A stretch of 64,000 nt of DNA from Pontibaca methylaminivorans (GCF_900156525.1 NZ_FTPS01000001.1:186001-250000); one strand, 5' to 3'; numbered from the stretch's first letter, positions 44,570-54,320 are shown. Program-made: numbers and translations. The notes: generated from the letters alone by a model not told the origin.

Positions 44570-45049
44570 TCAGCCCCCGAAATGCAATACGCAGACCAGC
44601 GTGAACAGGCGGCGTGCGGTGTCGTTGTCGATCTCGACCTTGCCGCTCAGGCGCTCCTGCAGCACGCGGCTGCCCTCGTCGTGAATGCCGCGGCGCGCCA
44701 TGTCGATGGTTTCGACCTGGCTCGGCGGCAGGTTCTTGACGGCCTCGAAGTAGCTTTTGCAGATCTGGAAGTAATCCTTGACCACCTGCCGGAACGGGCC
44801 GAGCGAAAGGTGGAACTCGGCCGCTTCCTCGCCGGCTTCGGTGCAGACATCGAACACCAGCCGCTTGTCCCGGATCGAAAGCTTCAGCCGATAGGGCCCC
44901 TCGGGCACCGGGCGGGCGTCGCGCGGCGGCAGGACAAAGCTGTTCTCTTCCAGCAGGTCATAGATCGCGACCTTGCGTTCCTGCTCGATTTCGGGGGTCG
45001 GCGGGGGCAGCCCCGCATCATCAAGGGCAATATCGACGATATGCGACAT
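44570..45049 (-). CDS. UPF0262 family protein
   Basis: A 159-residue conserved protein of alphaproteobacteria: DLLEENSFVLPPRDARPVPE, GPYRLKLSIRDKRLVFDV, FRQVVKDYFQICKSYFEAVK and IDMARRGIHDEGSRVLQERL are the family strings. Function unknown; the conserved linkage hisD-UPF0262-phosphatase-infA is seen here too. Confidence 0.9.
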   Translation of the reverse strand: MSHIVDIALDDAGLPPPTPEIEQERKVAIYDLLEENSFVLPPRDARPVPEGPYRLKLSIRDKRLVFDVCTEAGEEAAEFHLSLGPFRQVVKDYFQICKSYFEAVKNLPPSQVETIDMARRGIHDEGSRVLQERLSGKVEIDNDTARRLFTLVCVLHFGG

Positions 45050-45055
45050 GGGCAG

Positions 45056-46357
45056 TTACCTGTTCAGATGATCGAGACGGGCGCTCACCGAGAGCCCGTG
45101 TGCCTCGAGGCTTTCGGATCGCGCGAGCACCGCCGCCGCCGGGCCGATGCGGCGCAGGGCTTCGGGCGTCATGCGGGTGAGCGTGGTGCGCTTGAGGAAA
45201 TCGAGAACCGACAGACCCGAGGAAAACCGGGCGGAACGCGCGGTCGGCAGCACGTGATTGGGGCCGGCGACGTAATCCCCGATCGCCTCGGGCGTCCACT
45301 GGCCGAGAAAGATCGCCCCCGCATGGTGGCACTGCGCGGCCAGCGGCTGCGGGTCGGAAACACATAGCATCAGGTGCTCGGGCGCGATGCGGTTCGACAG
45401 CATTGCCGCCTCGTCGAGGTCACGCACAAGGATCACGGCGCCGAAATCTCGCCAGCTCGCCGCGGCGATGGCGCGCCGCTCGAGCCGCTCAAGCCGGGCC
45501 TCGACCGCGCGCGTGACGGCGGCGGCGAAATCCGCGTCATCGGTGATCAGGATCGACTGCGCGCTTTCGTCATGTTCGGCCTGCGCCAGCAGGTCGAGCG
45601 CGATCCAGTCCGGGTCGTTGTCGCGGTCGGCAATCACCAGGATTTCGGACGGGCCGGCGATCATGTCGATCCCGACCTTGCCGAAAACGCGCCGTTTCGC
45701 GGCGGCGACATAGGCGTTTCCCGGGCCGGTGATCTTGGCCACGGGACGGATGGTTTCGGTGCCGTAGGCCAGCGCGGCGATCGCCTGCGCGCCGCCCACG
45801 CGATAGATTTCATCCACCCCGGCGATCCGCGCGGCCAGCAGCACCAGAGGGTTGATCGCGCCATCCGGCGTCGGCACCGTGACCACGAGCCGCCCGACCC
45901 CGGCGACCTTGGCCGGAATTGCGTTCATCAGCACCGAGGACGGGTAGGAGGCAAGCCCCCCCGGCACATAGAGCCCGGCCGCGGGAACCGCGCTCCAGCG
46001 CCAGCCGAGCGTCGCGCCCGAATCGTCCTGCCATTCGGCATCCTCGGGCCGCTGGCGCGCGTGATAGGCGCGGATCCGCTCCGCCGCGATGTCGAGCGCC
46101 TCGCGTTCGGCCGGTGGAACCTGCGCGGTGATCCGGTCGATGTCCGCATCGGAAAAGGCAAGGCCGTCCGGCTTCAGGGTCAGGCGGTCGAACCGTTCGG
46201 TGTATTCGATCAGCGCTGCATCGCCGCGCGCGCGCACCTCGGCGATGATCGCGGCGACGGTTTCGTCCACATCGGGGCTGTCCTCGCGCTTGGCGCCGAG
46301 CAGGGTGGCGAAGCGGGGCTCGAAATCGGCGGATTTGGTGTCAAGCAGGATGGCCAT
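45056..46357 (-). CDS. hisD: Histidinol dehydrogenase
   Basis: A 433-residue enzyme catalysing the last two steps of histidine biosynthesis (histidinol to histidine with NAD). Recognisable are WRWSAVPAAGLYVPGGLASY, RVGGAQAIAALAYGTETIRP, GPSEILVIADRDNDPDWIAL, LLAQAEHDESAQSILITDD (zinc region) and NRIAPEHLMLC (Glu-His). MAILLDTKSADF at 46,357 is the start, with a GGAGGAACC ribosome-binding site. It is downstream of DUF2948 and murA in the conserved cluster. Confidence 0.97.
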   Translation of the reverse strand: MAILLDTKSADFEPRFATLLGAKREDSPDVDETVAAIIAEVRARGDAALIEYTERFDRLTLKPDGLAFSDADIDRITAQVPPAEREALDIAAERIRAYHARQRPEDAEWQDDSGATLGWRWSAVPAAGLYVPGGLASYPSSVLMNAIPAKVAGVGRLVVTVPTPDGAINPLVLLAARIAGVDEIYRVGGAQAIAALAYGTETIRPVAKITGPGNAYVAAAKRRVFGKVGIDMIAGPSEILVIADRDNDPDWIALDLLAQAEHDESAQSILITDDADFAAAVTRAVEARLERLERRAIAAASWRDFGAVILVRDLDEAAMLSNRIAPEHLMLCVSDPQPLAAQCHHAGAIFLGQWTPEAIGDYVAGPNHVLPTARSARFSSGLSVLDFLKRTTLTRMTPEALRRIGPAAAVLARSESLEAHGLSVSARLDHLNR

Positions 46358-46612
46358 GGTTCCTCCAGTCACGAAGGAAATAGCCGCCGCCGCCGGCCGT
46401 CACAAGGCCGGGTTTCCCGCCACCCGCAGGCCCGCGGGCAGCCCGCTCCGGTGCGGCCGGGCCGCGAATCCCGCGGGGGCGCCGGCAATGTCAGCCTGCG
46501 GGCGGCGGCCAAAAGCATGGTTTAACGATATATGACAACGGCCTGCGGCACGATCCTGATGCCGAACCTTGCCGGTGCGGCGCGACCGGTGCCCATCCAT
46601 GGACGGCAAGGA

Positions 46613-47098
46613 TCACTCCGGGTGCTGCGGCCTGCGGCCCGAGGGCGCCAGATAGGGGCGGGTCACGTCCCTGAGCTGCAGCTCCAGCGCCTCCACATCG
46701 AGCCGGATCGCCCCGTCGCCCGCCAGCGTCAGCAGAACCTGCCCGCCGGTCTCGTCCCGCGGGTCAAAGCTCAGCGCAAGCAACGACAGGACCAGGTCAC
46801 GGTCCCGCCTCTCGAAGCCCTGGCTTGCCACGTGGCGCACGTTTTCCACCACCAGAAGGCTGCGCACCCGTTCCGGCGGGTGGCCGGCAGGCGCGGGATC
46901 CTCCCAGCGGAAGCGGTTGAGCAGCACCACGAAGCGGCGCTGCGCCGGCTGCCAGGACATGTCGGCGGCGGAAAACACGCTGTCCTGCGCCAGCGCGGAG
47001 ATGATCCGCAGATCCTCCTCCTCGAACGCGCCGAGGTTGAGGGGCGACTCGCGCCCCTCCTCGAATGTGGCGTCCCTGTCTGCCTGACCGTCGTGCAC
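46613..47098 (-). CDS. DUF2948 family protein
   Basis: A 161-residue protein of alphaproteobacteria: LNLGAFEEEDLRIISALAQD, SVFSAADMSWQPAQRRFVVL, LNRFRWED, LALSFDPRDE. The family is almost always found between murA and hisD, as here, with unknown function. It follows murA by six bases. Confidence 0.88.
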   Translation of the reverse strand: MHDGQADRDATFEEGRESPLNLGAFEEEDLRIISALAQDSVFSAADMSWQPAQRRFVVLLNRFRWEDPAPAGHPPERVRSLLVVENVRHVASQGFERRDRDLVLSLLALSFDPRDETGGQVLLTLAGDGAIRLDVEALELQLRDVTRPYLAPSGRRPQHPE

Positions 47099-47104
47099 CC
47101 CTGG

Positions 47105-48370
47105 CTACCCCTTGATCCGCTCGATCCTTGCACCCACGCCGCGCAGCTTGCGCACGACCTGCTCATAGCCGCGATCCAGATGATAGACCCGGCTCACCAG
47201 CGTTTCGCCCTCGGCGGCGAGCCCGGCAAGGATCAGCGACACGCTCGCGCGCAGATCTGTCGCCATCACCGGGGCGCCCCGCAGGCGCTCGACCCCGGTA
47301 ACGGTAGCGGTGCCGCCGTGAACGTCAATCTCGGCCCCCATCCGCGCCAGTTCGGGCGCATGCATGAAGCGGTTTTCAAAGATCGTCTCTTCCAGCACGC
47401 TGACCCCTTCGGCCAACGCCAACAGCGCCATCATCTGCGCCTGCAGATCGGTCGGAAAGCCGGGGTAGGGGGCGGTGGCGACATCGACCGCGCGCAGCCG
47501 CCCGTCGCCTCGCGAAACGCGCAGGCCCCCGGGCGTCTCGGCAATGCTCACCCCGGTTTCCTCCAGCTTGTCGCAGAAGGCCCCGAGCAGGTCGCGCCGC
47601 CCGCCCAGAAGCTCGACCTCGCCGCCGCAGATCGCGGGGGCGAGCATATAGGTGCCAAGCTCGATCCGGTCGGTCACCACGGGGTGGGTGGCGCCGCCCA
47701 GCCGCTCCACCCCCTCGATGGTGATGGTGCCGCTGCCGGCGCCTTCGATGCGCGCGCCCATGCGCACGAGACATTCGGCCAGATCGACGATTTCCGGCTC
47801 GCGCGCCGCGTTCTCGATCACCGTGGTGCCGCGCGCGAGCGTCGCCGCCATCAGCGCGTTTTCCGTCGCCCCGACCGAGACGATGGGAAAGACGATGCGC
47901 CCGCCCCGCAGGCCCTTTGGCGCGCGGGCGTGCACATAGCCGTCGCGCAGGTCCATCTCGGCCCCGAGCGTCTCGAGCGCGGTCAGGTGCAGGTCGACCG
48001 GGCGCGCTCCGATCGCGCAGCCCCCGGGCAGCGACACCACCGCGTGACCCGTCCGCGCCAGCAGCGGCCCGAGCACGAGGATCGAGGCCCGCATCTTGCG
48101 CACGATCTCGTAATCGGCCTTGTGGTTGTCGAGCCCGTGGCCCGACAGCGCCAGCACCTGACCGTCACGCAGGCTGCGCACCTCGGCCCCGAGCGAGGCC
48201 AGAAGGTCGCTCATGGTGCTGATGTCGCTGAGGCGCGGCGCATTGGTCAGGGTCAGGGGCTCGTCGCTCAGAAGCGTGGCCGGCATCAGGGTGAGGCAGG
48301 CGTTCTTTGCGCCCGCAATCGGAATCTGGCCGTGCAGCGGCCCGTTGCCGGTTACCAGGATCGAATCCAT
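47105..48370 (-). CDS. murA: UDP-N-acetylglucosamine 1-carboxyvinyltransferase
   Basis: A 421-residue enzyme for the first committed step of peptidoglycan synthesis. The start [20 protein letters not shown] and [12 protein letters not shown] are conserved; the active-site Cys is in [30 protein letters not shown]-type sequence ([20 protein letters not shown]) and [20 protein letters not shown] close the inside-out barrel. It heads the leftward cluster with DUF2948 and hisD. Confidence 0.98.
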   Translation of the reverse strand: MDSILVTGNGPLHGQIPIAGAKNACLTLMPATLLSDEPLTLTNAPRLSDISTMSDLLASLGAEVRSLRDGQVLALSGHGLDNHKADYEIVRKMRASILVLGPLLARTGHAVVSLPGGCAIGARPVDLHLTALETLGAEMDLRDGYVHARAPKGLRGGRIVFPIVSVGATENALMAATLARGTTVIENAAREPEIVDLAECLVRMGARIEGAGSGTITIEGVERLGGATHPVVTDRIELGTYMLAPAICGGEVELLGGRRDLLGAFCDKLEETGVSIAETPGGLRVSRGDGRLRAVDVATAPYPGFPTDLQAQMMALLALAEGVSVLEETIFENRFMHAPELARMGAEIDVHGGTATVTGVERLRGAPVMATDLRASVSLILAGLAAEGETLVSRVYHLDRGYEQVVRKLRGVGARIERIKG

Positions 48371-48410
48371 ACGCGCGCTGGTCCTTCGTGCTTGATGCTT
48401 GATTTCGTGT

Positions 48411-48620
48411 TCAGTCGTGGTCGCCCGCCTGTCCGGTGCCGTCCCCGCGGCGGGGTTCCGCGTTGCCGTCCGTCTCGCCCCCGGTTGCGGATCCGCTTTC
48501 GGCCCGGGCGCGGGCCTGCGCCTTGCGCCGCGCCATGTTCGCCTTGAGCGCGGCCCGGAGCCGCTGATCGCGGCTTTGCCCGGCGGCTTTGCCGGGGTTT
48601 CCTGCATCGTTCTCTGCCAT
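48411..48620 (-). CDS. Small basic conserved protein upstream of murA
   Basis: A 69-residue protein ([40 protein letters not shown]) with an Asp/Gly-rich end. Short Arg/Ala-rich proteins with the RAALKANLxRRKAQAR string occur upstream of murA in many Rhodobacteraceae. No function known. The start 48,620 follows GAGGGGCG. Confidence 0.7.
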   Translation of the reverse strand: MAENDAGNPGKAAGQSRDQRLRAALKANMARRKAQARARAESGSATGGETDGNAEPRRGDGTGQAGDHD

Positions 48621-48770
48621 CGCGCCCCTCTTACAGCCGCGCGCCACCCCGGTCCAGATCATCCGCGCGGACCGCGCATGATCGCTCCCGCCGGCGCCCC
48701 GGTTCGGGCGGCGGGGAGAAAAGACGCTTGCACGACCAGCCGATTGCGTCTAGTCAGCCGCTGCGCTCGG

Positions 48771-48845
<75 letters not shown>

Positions 48846-49076
48846 CGAAAACAATGACTTACACGACAGTCATGGATTGCTTTCAGGTTCGGTGAACCCG
48901 AGGCCCCAACGCCCCGGCTGCCGATCTCAGGTCATCGGGGCTGAATTGCGCGCGGGTTCCCTTGCGGGGCCCGATGTCCTGCGCCGCCATACGGATGATT
49001 CGCCGCTCGATATCAATGCGCGATCAATGCGCGGCGGGGCGGTTGCCTGCGATGATGAAGCACACGCCTGAACAGG

Positions 49077-49124
49077 ACAGTATTATGCGGCGCGCGGCGT
49101 TGTGAAAACAGCGCCGCGCTTTTC
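49077..49124 (+). repeat. 50-base repeat / terminator, copy B
   Basis: Aligns with the prophage stretch 14,591-14,640. Here the hairpin is perfect: GCGCGGCG (49,092-49,099), 12-base loop, CGCCGCGC (49,112-49,119), then TTTTC, a rho-independent terminator in plus direction. The DNA between tRNA-Thr and this point contains no clear gene. Confidence 0.65.
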
Positions 49125-49138
49125 ATGGGCAGCGAGCG

Positions 49139-49621
49139 CTATTCGAGACTTGCGCCCTGCAGCTCGGCATCCGAACGCCAGATGCGGTATTTCACCGTCA
49201 GATCCTCTGGAGTGTAGATCACGACCGGCAGCTTGCTGTTGTAGGGTTGCATGGCCGCGGCGCCAAGGTTGACCGGGACAAAGCGCCGTTCCTTCTGGTC
49301 GTCGGGGCAGGCCATCAGCGTGGTCACGGGTTGCGAGACATCGTCGATCACATGGTAGTCATAGCCCCATCCCTCGACTGACTCGGTCACGATCCGGCCG
49401 GACATCGCGATGCGGTTGCAATCGGCCTCAAGAACTTTCCCGGCCACGATCTCAACCCGCAAATCGGCCTCGTTCTCCTGCTCGGGCAGCACGATCACCT
49501 GGCGGACCATCCCCTCCTCGGCAGGAGGGAAGGCGTCCAGCTCGGCTTCGGCCTGCGCGAAAGCAGGAACGGTGAGGAACAAAAGGGCAGTCGTCGCAGC
49601 CCCGAACAACAGTTTGGACAT
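49139..49621 (-). CDS. eco: Ecotin, periplasmic serine-protease inhibitor
   Basis: A 160-residue protein with a signal peptide (MSKLLFGAATTALLFLTVPAFA). The mature part follows E. coli ecotin closely: PPAEEGMVRQVIVLPEQENE, VEGWGYDYHVIDDVSQPVTT, LMACPDDQKERRFVPVNLG, YNSKLPVVIYTPEDLTVKYRIW. The two Cys (ADCNR and MACPDD) form the loop disulphide. The reactive-site pair is Leu-Met where E. coli has Met-Met, so P1 is Leu. It protects periplasmic proteins from trypsin-, chymotrypsin- and elastase-type proteases. CGGCAGGAGACC-type sequence (AGGAGACCTCTGC) precedes the ATG. Confidence 0.95.
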   Translation of the reverse strand: MSKLLFGAATTALLFLTVPAFAQAEAELDAFPPAEEGMVRQVIVLPEQENEADLRVEIVAGKVLEADCNRIAMSGRIVTESVEGWGYDYHVIDDVSQPVTTLMACPDDQKERRFVPVNLGAAAMQPYNSKLPVVIYTPEDLTVKYRIWRSDAELQGASLE

Positions 49622-49911
49622 GCAGAGGTCTCCTGAATTACCGCCACGCACTCTGTCGCAGCAGCCGGACCCGCGCAACGGCGGACAGGCTGGAACACAC
49701 AAGAGTTACCTGAACGTAAAGGATCACGACATGACAGCGCCCGGGCGGGAAGGGGCCGGGTGATCGACTTGACGCTCGCGGTCTACGGCGGGTGATGTCT
49801 TGAGCGATGTTGAGGCAAGGCGATAGACTGGCGTGCGGATACGCGCGGCCCGCTGAGCCCCGCCGATGTGATACCGCTGAAACATGCCGGAGAATTCTAC
49901 GGGTTGCTGAC

Positions 49912-50775
49912 GTGAAACTGATGTACTTCTCCTGCAAGGAAGGTAACTTCGGCGACGATCTTAATGCATGGATCTGGGATCGTCTGATCCCCGGCTGGCG
50001 GGAATGGGATGATGACGTTACCCTGTTCGGGGTGGGGACGCTTATCAATGACCAATCCGTCGCGCGGTATGAACGCAAACGGGTGCTGGTGCTTGGAACG
50101 GGGGTCGGCTACGGTCGCGCGCCGCCGAAGCGAATTCCTGCCGGCTGGGACATTCGGGCATTGCGCGGCCCCAACAGCGCCCGCCGGCTCGGGCTGGATG
50201 AAGGCATCGGGCTGATCGATCCCGCCGTGCTGTGCGCAGGGTTTGCGGAGTTCGACAATCCGGCAAGGTCGGACCGGCCCGTTTTTGTCCCGCATCACGG
50301 CTCGGTTGGCCTGCATGACTGGGGGCGAACATGCCGCAAGTTCAATATCGACTACGTTTCACCCCGCATGGACGCCATGCAGGTCATCACGTCCGTTGCG
50401 CAGGCACCGCTCGTCATCGCCGAATCCATGCATGCCGCCATCTTTGCCGAAGCGTTCCGTATCCCCTGGATCCCGATCAGCATCGGCCGGCAGTTCAATG
50501 CGGCCAAATGGGGCGACGTCTTTGAATCGACCTGTCTTGCGCCGCGGTTTCACGCGTTTTCGCCTGGTATCGACCGACTCGAGAGGGAATTGTTCATGCC
50601 GCGGCTCCGCCGGTACCAGCGAGGATTCTGGCACCTTGTGCGGCGCCTGCGGGTCGAAAATGACCTGGCCAGAATTATCGAAGCCCAGCCGCTGTTGGGA
50701 AACGGTGCCGAACTGGAAAGACGCAAACTGGCCTATCGCCGGATCCTGAATGACGCCCGGAGGTGTTATGCCTGA
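49912..50775 (+). CDS. Polysaccharide pyruvyl transferase family protein
   Basis: A 287-residue protein starting (GTG) VKLMYFSCKEGNFGDDLNAW. The family pattern follows: GNFGDDLN at the N-terminus, LFGVGTLIN, VLVLGTGVGYGRAP, DIRALRGPNSARRLGLDEGI and PLVIAESMHAAIFAEAFRIPW. The fold is GT-B-like and members transfer pyruvate ketals onto surface sugars (CsaB/ExoV). It is isolated here; substrates may be exopolysaccharide or S-layer glycans. The Glu-Ser-Met-His element is the usual catalytic-region motif. Confidence 0.85.
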   Translation: MKLMYFSCKEGNFGDDLNAWIWDRLIPGWREWDDDVTLFGVGTLINDQSVARYERKRVLVLGTGVGYGRAPPKRIPAGWDIRALRGPNSARRLGLDEGIGLIDPAVLCAGFAEFDNPARSDRPVFVPHHGSVGLHDWGRTCRKFNIDYVSPRMDAMQVITSVAQAPLVIAESMHAAIFAEAFRIPWIPISIGRQFNAAKWGDVFESTCLAPRFHAFSPGIDRLERELFMPRLRRYQRGFWHLVRRLRVENDLARIIEAQPLLGNGAELERRKLAYRRILNDARRCYA

Positions 50776-50949
50776 TGCGCCGGGACGCCAGCGTCGTGTC
50801 AGGCGTACACCTCGCCGCCGGCCGCCGGCGCGGACCAGAGCGCTTTCACCGGGTTCTCCGGTTGCGAATGTCGCTTGGGAAATGCAACGGGCACCCGGGC
50901 GCATCCGCGGCGCGATCTGCCTGTGTCACCTGTGCCGGAAAGTGCAGGC

Positions 50950-51230
50950 TTCTGTTGCCAGGTGCCTGCGAACCCCGCCACGGGCGGCTAGGCCCGGGGA
51001 CTTCAGTTTTCGGTCTTGTTACCGCTTACGCGGCAACTGCAACCGGAGCACGATTGTCATTTGCAATTGTACTTTTCTCGCCGATAACGGTGGCAGACCG
51101 CCGGGACAAAGCAAACCCCTTTACACGTTCGTCGATCCTGTTTCGGCCCCGTGACCGCCAAATGAACGGTTTCTGGTGGAGCCGCCGGGTACCGCCCCCG
51201 GGTCCGATCCGCTTATTACGAGCGCATTTA
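50950..51230 (-). ncRNA. ssrA: Transfer-messenger RNA, circularly permuted two-piece form
   Basis: On the minus strand an acceptor piece ends GGCTCCACCA (3' end at 51,174). A 23-base spacer (51,151-51,173) follows, then the coding piece starts GGGGCCGAAACAGGATCGAC at 51,150. GGGGCC pairs with GGCTCC (one G-U) to make the acceptor stem. The tag reading frame at 51,064-51,026 encodes ANDNRAPVAVAA and a TAA stop, an alphaproteobacterial tag. The outer limits of the gene are approximate. The RNA rescues stalled ribosomes together with SmpB. Confidence 0.9.
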
Positions 51231-51456
51231 TGTCCATAGTCCCGAAGGACAAGGTGAATATAGGGCAGGGGACGTCGTCTTTGAAGGGGGTTTCGTCGCC
51301 CGTGATTGATTTTCCCTGACGGGGATGCAGGATGATGGGAGCGGGGCGCGGGCGCGCCTCGCCCTGTGGCCGGTCTTGGGTCATCCGGCGCCGGCAGGGC
51401 GTGGCGCGTGCCGTTCCGGCATGTGAAACCGCAGACAATCAGGGGGATACGGGACA

Positions 51457-52449
51457 ATGTTCAAGGCGTTGATGGTAGAGCGCGATGCGGACGGCAAGAC
51501 CTCGGCATCGGTGCGGCGGATCGCGCTTTCCGATCTGCCCGAAGCGGCGGTCACGGTTGCCGTCGAATATTCCACGCTGAATTACAAGGACGGGCTCTGC
51601 ATCGGGCCGGGCGGCGGGCTTGTGCGCAATTATCCGCATGTGCCGGGAATCGATTTCGCCGGCACGGTCGAGGCGTCGGACGACCCCCGTTACAGCCCCG
51701 GCGACAAGGTGGTGCTGACCGGCTGGCGCGTGGGCGAGGCCCATTGGGGCGGCTATGCCCAGAAGGCGCGGGTGCTGGCCGACTGGCTGGTGCCGCTGCC
51801 CGAGGGGCTGACCACGCGGCAGGCCATGGCGGTCGGGACGGCGGGGCTCACCGCGATGCTCGGGGTGATCGCGCTGGAAAGACAGGGGCTTGCGCCGGGG
51901 CAGGGGCCCGTGCTCGTGACCGGGGCATCGGGCGGGGTCGGGTCGGTCGCGACCGCCATCCTTGCGTGGCTGGGGCATGAGGTTGCGGCGGTGACCGGCA
52001 GCGCGGGTGCGGGCGATTATCTGCGCTCGCTCGGTGCGGCGCGCATCGTCGCGCGCGAGGAACTGGCCGAGGTGACGCGCAAGCCGCTCGAATCCGAACT
52101 CTGGGCCGGCTGTATCGACACCGTGGCGGGCGTGATGCTCGGGCGGGTGCTCAAGCAGATGAAATACGGCGCCTCGGTCGCGGCGATCGGGCTTGCGGGC
52201 GGAGCGGCGATCGAGGGCGCGCTGATCACGCCCTTCATCCTGCGCGGGGTCAATCTGCTGGGTATCGATTCGGTGATGCAGCCCTATGAGAACCGGCTCG
52301 AGGCGTGGCGGCGCATTGCCACGGATCTGCCACTCGATCTGCTTGACTCCATGGTGATGCCGGCGACGCTTGACGATCTGCCGCGCCTCGGCGCCGAAAT
52401 CCTGAAAGGTCAGGTGCGGGGCCGGGTCGTGGTGGACGTGAATGCCTGA
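51457..52449 (+). CDS. acuI: Acrylyl-CoA reductase / YhdH-type MDR oxidoreductase
   Basis: A 330-residue medium-chain reductase without zinc-site cysteines. The substrate domain has EYSTLNYKDGLCIGPGGGLV, PGIDFAGTVE and GWRVGEAHWGGYAQ; the NADP fold has VLVTGASGGVGSVATAILAW. These are typical of AcuI/YhdH, which reduces acryloyl-CoA (from 3-hydroxypropionate or DMSP breakdown) to propionyl-CoA. Here it is a single gene without the acu or dmd neighbours, so the substrate is inferred. Confidence 0.88.
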   Translation: MFKALMVERDADGKTSASVRRIALSDLPEAAVTVAVEYSTLNYKDGLCIGPGGGLVRNYPHVPGIDFAGTVEASDDPRYSPGDKVVLTGWRVGEAHWGGYAQKARVLADWLVPLPEGLTTRQAMAVGTAGLTAMLGVIALERQGLAPGQGPVLVTGASGGVGSVATAILAWLGHEVAAVTGSAGAGDYLRSLGAARIVAREELAEVTRKPLESELWAGCIDTVAGVMLGRVLKQMKYGASVAAIGLAGGAAIEGALITPFILRGVNLLGIDSVMQPYENRLEAWRRIATDLPLDLLDSMVMPATLDDLPRLGAEILKGQVRGRVVVDVNA

Positions 52450-52632
52450 TCGCCTGACCGGCTGAAGGCGTTGCCTGCGGATGACGACGGCGCCGCAAGG
52501 TCCGGTTTGTCCGCGCATTTTAGGCGATTTGCACGGGTTCCCCGTCTTGCCGGGAAGACTGCGCCTTTCTAGCATCCCGCCATCGGCTTGCGCAGGGGTC
52601 GCGGCCGGAGCGGGAATGGAGGAAGCGCCGTC

Positions 52633-53073
52633 ATGCCCGATGCTGCACGCCTTGTTGCCGCCCTCTCATTGGCGCTGGTCGCCCTGCTGCTCGCGCCGCA
52701 GATCGCGCGCTTCCTGCCGGCGGGCCTGTCTCCGCTCCGGTTCATGGCCGCCTCGGCGATCATCGGATTCATCTGCGGCTGGTCGTTTCTCGGCTGCCGG
52801 GCCGGGCGCGGGATCCTCGCCGCGATCGCCGGCGGTGTGACCGGAGTGGCGCTGCTGGCGCTTGGTTCGGCGGCGCTGCTGGGGTGCTTCGACATGATCG
52901 GGCAGGCCGGGCACATGCGCCTGCGGGGGCCGCTCGACGCGGTGGAGGCGCTGGTGACGCTCGGGACCGGACGGCTGCTGGATTTCGGCGATCTTCCGCT
53001 GGTCGCGCAGATGTTCGCAGGCGCCCTGTTCGCCGGGCTGGCCACCGAATATGCAAAGCGCCGCTGGCGCTGA
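52633..53073 (+). CDS. trgA: TrgA-family membrane protein (tellurite resistance)
   Basis: A 146-residue membrane protein with three to four hydrophobic helices (LVAALSLALVALLLAPQIA, FMAASAIIGFICGWSFLGC, GILAAIAGGVTGVALLALG, VAQMFAGALFAGLATEYAKR). The order with the next gene and cysK equals the trgAB-cysK locus of Rhodobacter sphaeroides that contributes to high-level tellurite resistance. Biochemical function of TrgA is unknown. Confidence 0.85.
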   Translation: MPDAARLVAALSLALVALLLAPQIARFLPAGLSPLRFMAASAIIGFICGWSFLGCRAGRGILAAIAGGVTGVALLALGSAALLGCFDMIGQAGHMRLRGPLDAVEALVTLGTGRLLDFGDLPLVAQMFAGALFAGLATEYAKRRWR

Positions 53074-53192
53074 ACCGGCCGAGCGTGAAGCAGGAGCACG
53101 GGCATCGACCGGCCCCGCGACCGGCAGCTATTGAAACGGCGCGGCAGGTTCGAAACAAGGCCCGGGCGGTCGAAGGGCGGGAATCGCATGTC

Positions 53193-54320
53193 ATGAGCAC
53201 CACAATCTTCCTTTACGGCACGCTGCGCCACGTTCCGCTGCTCGAGGCGGTTCTCGGCCGGGCGGTGGACGGTCTCGAGCTTGCCATGGCGAGGCTCGAT
53301 GACCACCGCCCGCACCATGTTCGCGGGCGGCCCTTCCCGGTCCTGACCGCCGCGCCGGGGCAGGGCGCCGAGGGGCTGCTGGTGCGGGGGCTCGATGCCG
53401 GGGACGTGGCGCGGCTGCGGTTCTATGAGGGCGAGGAGGATTATGAACTGCGCGAGGTCGCGGTGCGGGATGGCGGGGGGCGCCAACACCGGGCCGAGGC
53501 GTTCTTTGCCCGCGCCGGACGCTGGCAGGCGGGAGGGCCGTGGTCCCTTGAGGACTGGCTGCGGGACTGGGCCGAAGTGTCGGTCATGGTGGCCGAAGAG
53601 GCGATGGCGCATTTCGGGCGGCTTGCCTCGGCCGAGGTGGCCTTGCTCGCCCCGGCGATGGAACGCCGCGCCGCTGCCGTGCTTGCGGCGCGGGCACGCA
53701 CCAGTACGGCCCCGGCGCGCGATGTCGAGATGCTCGCGCGGCGGCGGCCCTACAGCCGGTTCTTCGCGCTGGACGAGACCGACCTGCGCTTTCGCCGTTT
53801 TGATGGCGCCATGAGCCCCGTGCAGACCCGGGCGGCGCTGATCGCGGGCGAGGCGGCGGCGGTGCTGCCCTATGATCCGCGCCAGGACCGGGTACTGCTG
53901 GTGCAGCAGTTCCGCGCGCCGCTCTTCATGGCCGGCGACCCCGATCCCTGGCTCTGGGAGCCGGTCGCGGGCTATGTCGATGCGGGCGAATCCCCCGACG
54001 CCACCGCCCGGCGCGAGGCAGAGGAAGAAGCGGGACTGACGCTGGATGTGCTGGACCCCGCGGGCGGCGCCTATTCCAGTGCCGGGAACTCCACCGAGTT
54101 CGTGCATCTTTTCATCGGCATCGCCGATTTCACGACCCGTGCCGGCGGTGGCGGGCTGGACACCGAGGGCGAGGACATCCGCAGCCGCAGCCTGCCCGCG
54201 GCCGAGCTTTTCGAAGCGCTCGACCGGGGCCGGCTGCGCGATATGCCGCTCGTTGCGCTGGCGCTCTGGCTCGGGCGGCATCACGAACGCTTGCGGGCTG
54301 CGGGCAGCGCCACGGGTTGA
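53193..54320 (+). CDS. trgB: TrgB: GGCT-like plus Nudix hydrolase protein
   Basis: A 375-residue two-domain protein. Residues about 1-115 look like a gamma-glutamylcyclotransferase/AIG2 fold (IFLYGTLRHVPLLEAVLG, RFYEGEEDYELREVAV). Residues about 180-365 are a Nudix hydrolase with the box WEPVAGYVDAGESPDATARR, EAEEEAGL, very like ADP-ribose pyrophosphatase. ATG 53,193 is the first usable start (an ATG five bases upstream meets a stop at once). It lies 119 bases after trgA. A role in tellurite resistance is inferred from the locus. Confidence 0.88.
   Translation: MSTTIFLYGTLRHVPLLEAVLGRAVDGLELAMARLDDHRPHHVRGRPFPVLTAAPGQGAEGLLVRGLDAGDVARLRFYEGEEDYELREVAVRDGGGRQHRAEAFFARAGRWQAGGPWSLEDWLRDWAEVSVMVAEEAMAHFGRLASAEVALLAPAMERRAAAVLAARARTSTAPARDVEMLARRRPYSRFFALDETDLRFRRFDGAMSPVQTRAALIAGEAAAVLPYDPRQDRVLLVQQFRAPLFMAGDPDPWLWEPVAGYVDAGESPDATARREAEEEAGLTLDVLDPAGGAYSSAGNSTEFVHLFIGIADFTTRAGGGGLDTEGEDIRSRSLPAAELFEALDRGRLRDMPLVALALWLGRHHERLRAAGSATG

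Noticed and set aside
46532-48547. A 671-codon open frame on the plus strand across murA, DUF2948 and hisD upstream DNA.
   Set aside because: It is antisense to murA and DUF2948, has Arg/Pro/His/Gln-rich composition with no family signal, as expected of a mirror frame in GC-rich DNA.
51026-51457. A 143-codon minus-strand ORF ending in ANDNRAPVAVAA.
   Set aside because: The end is the tmRNA tag; the rest of the frame crosses the acceptor piece and spacer, so the RNA explains it.
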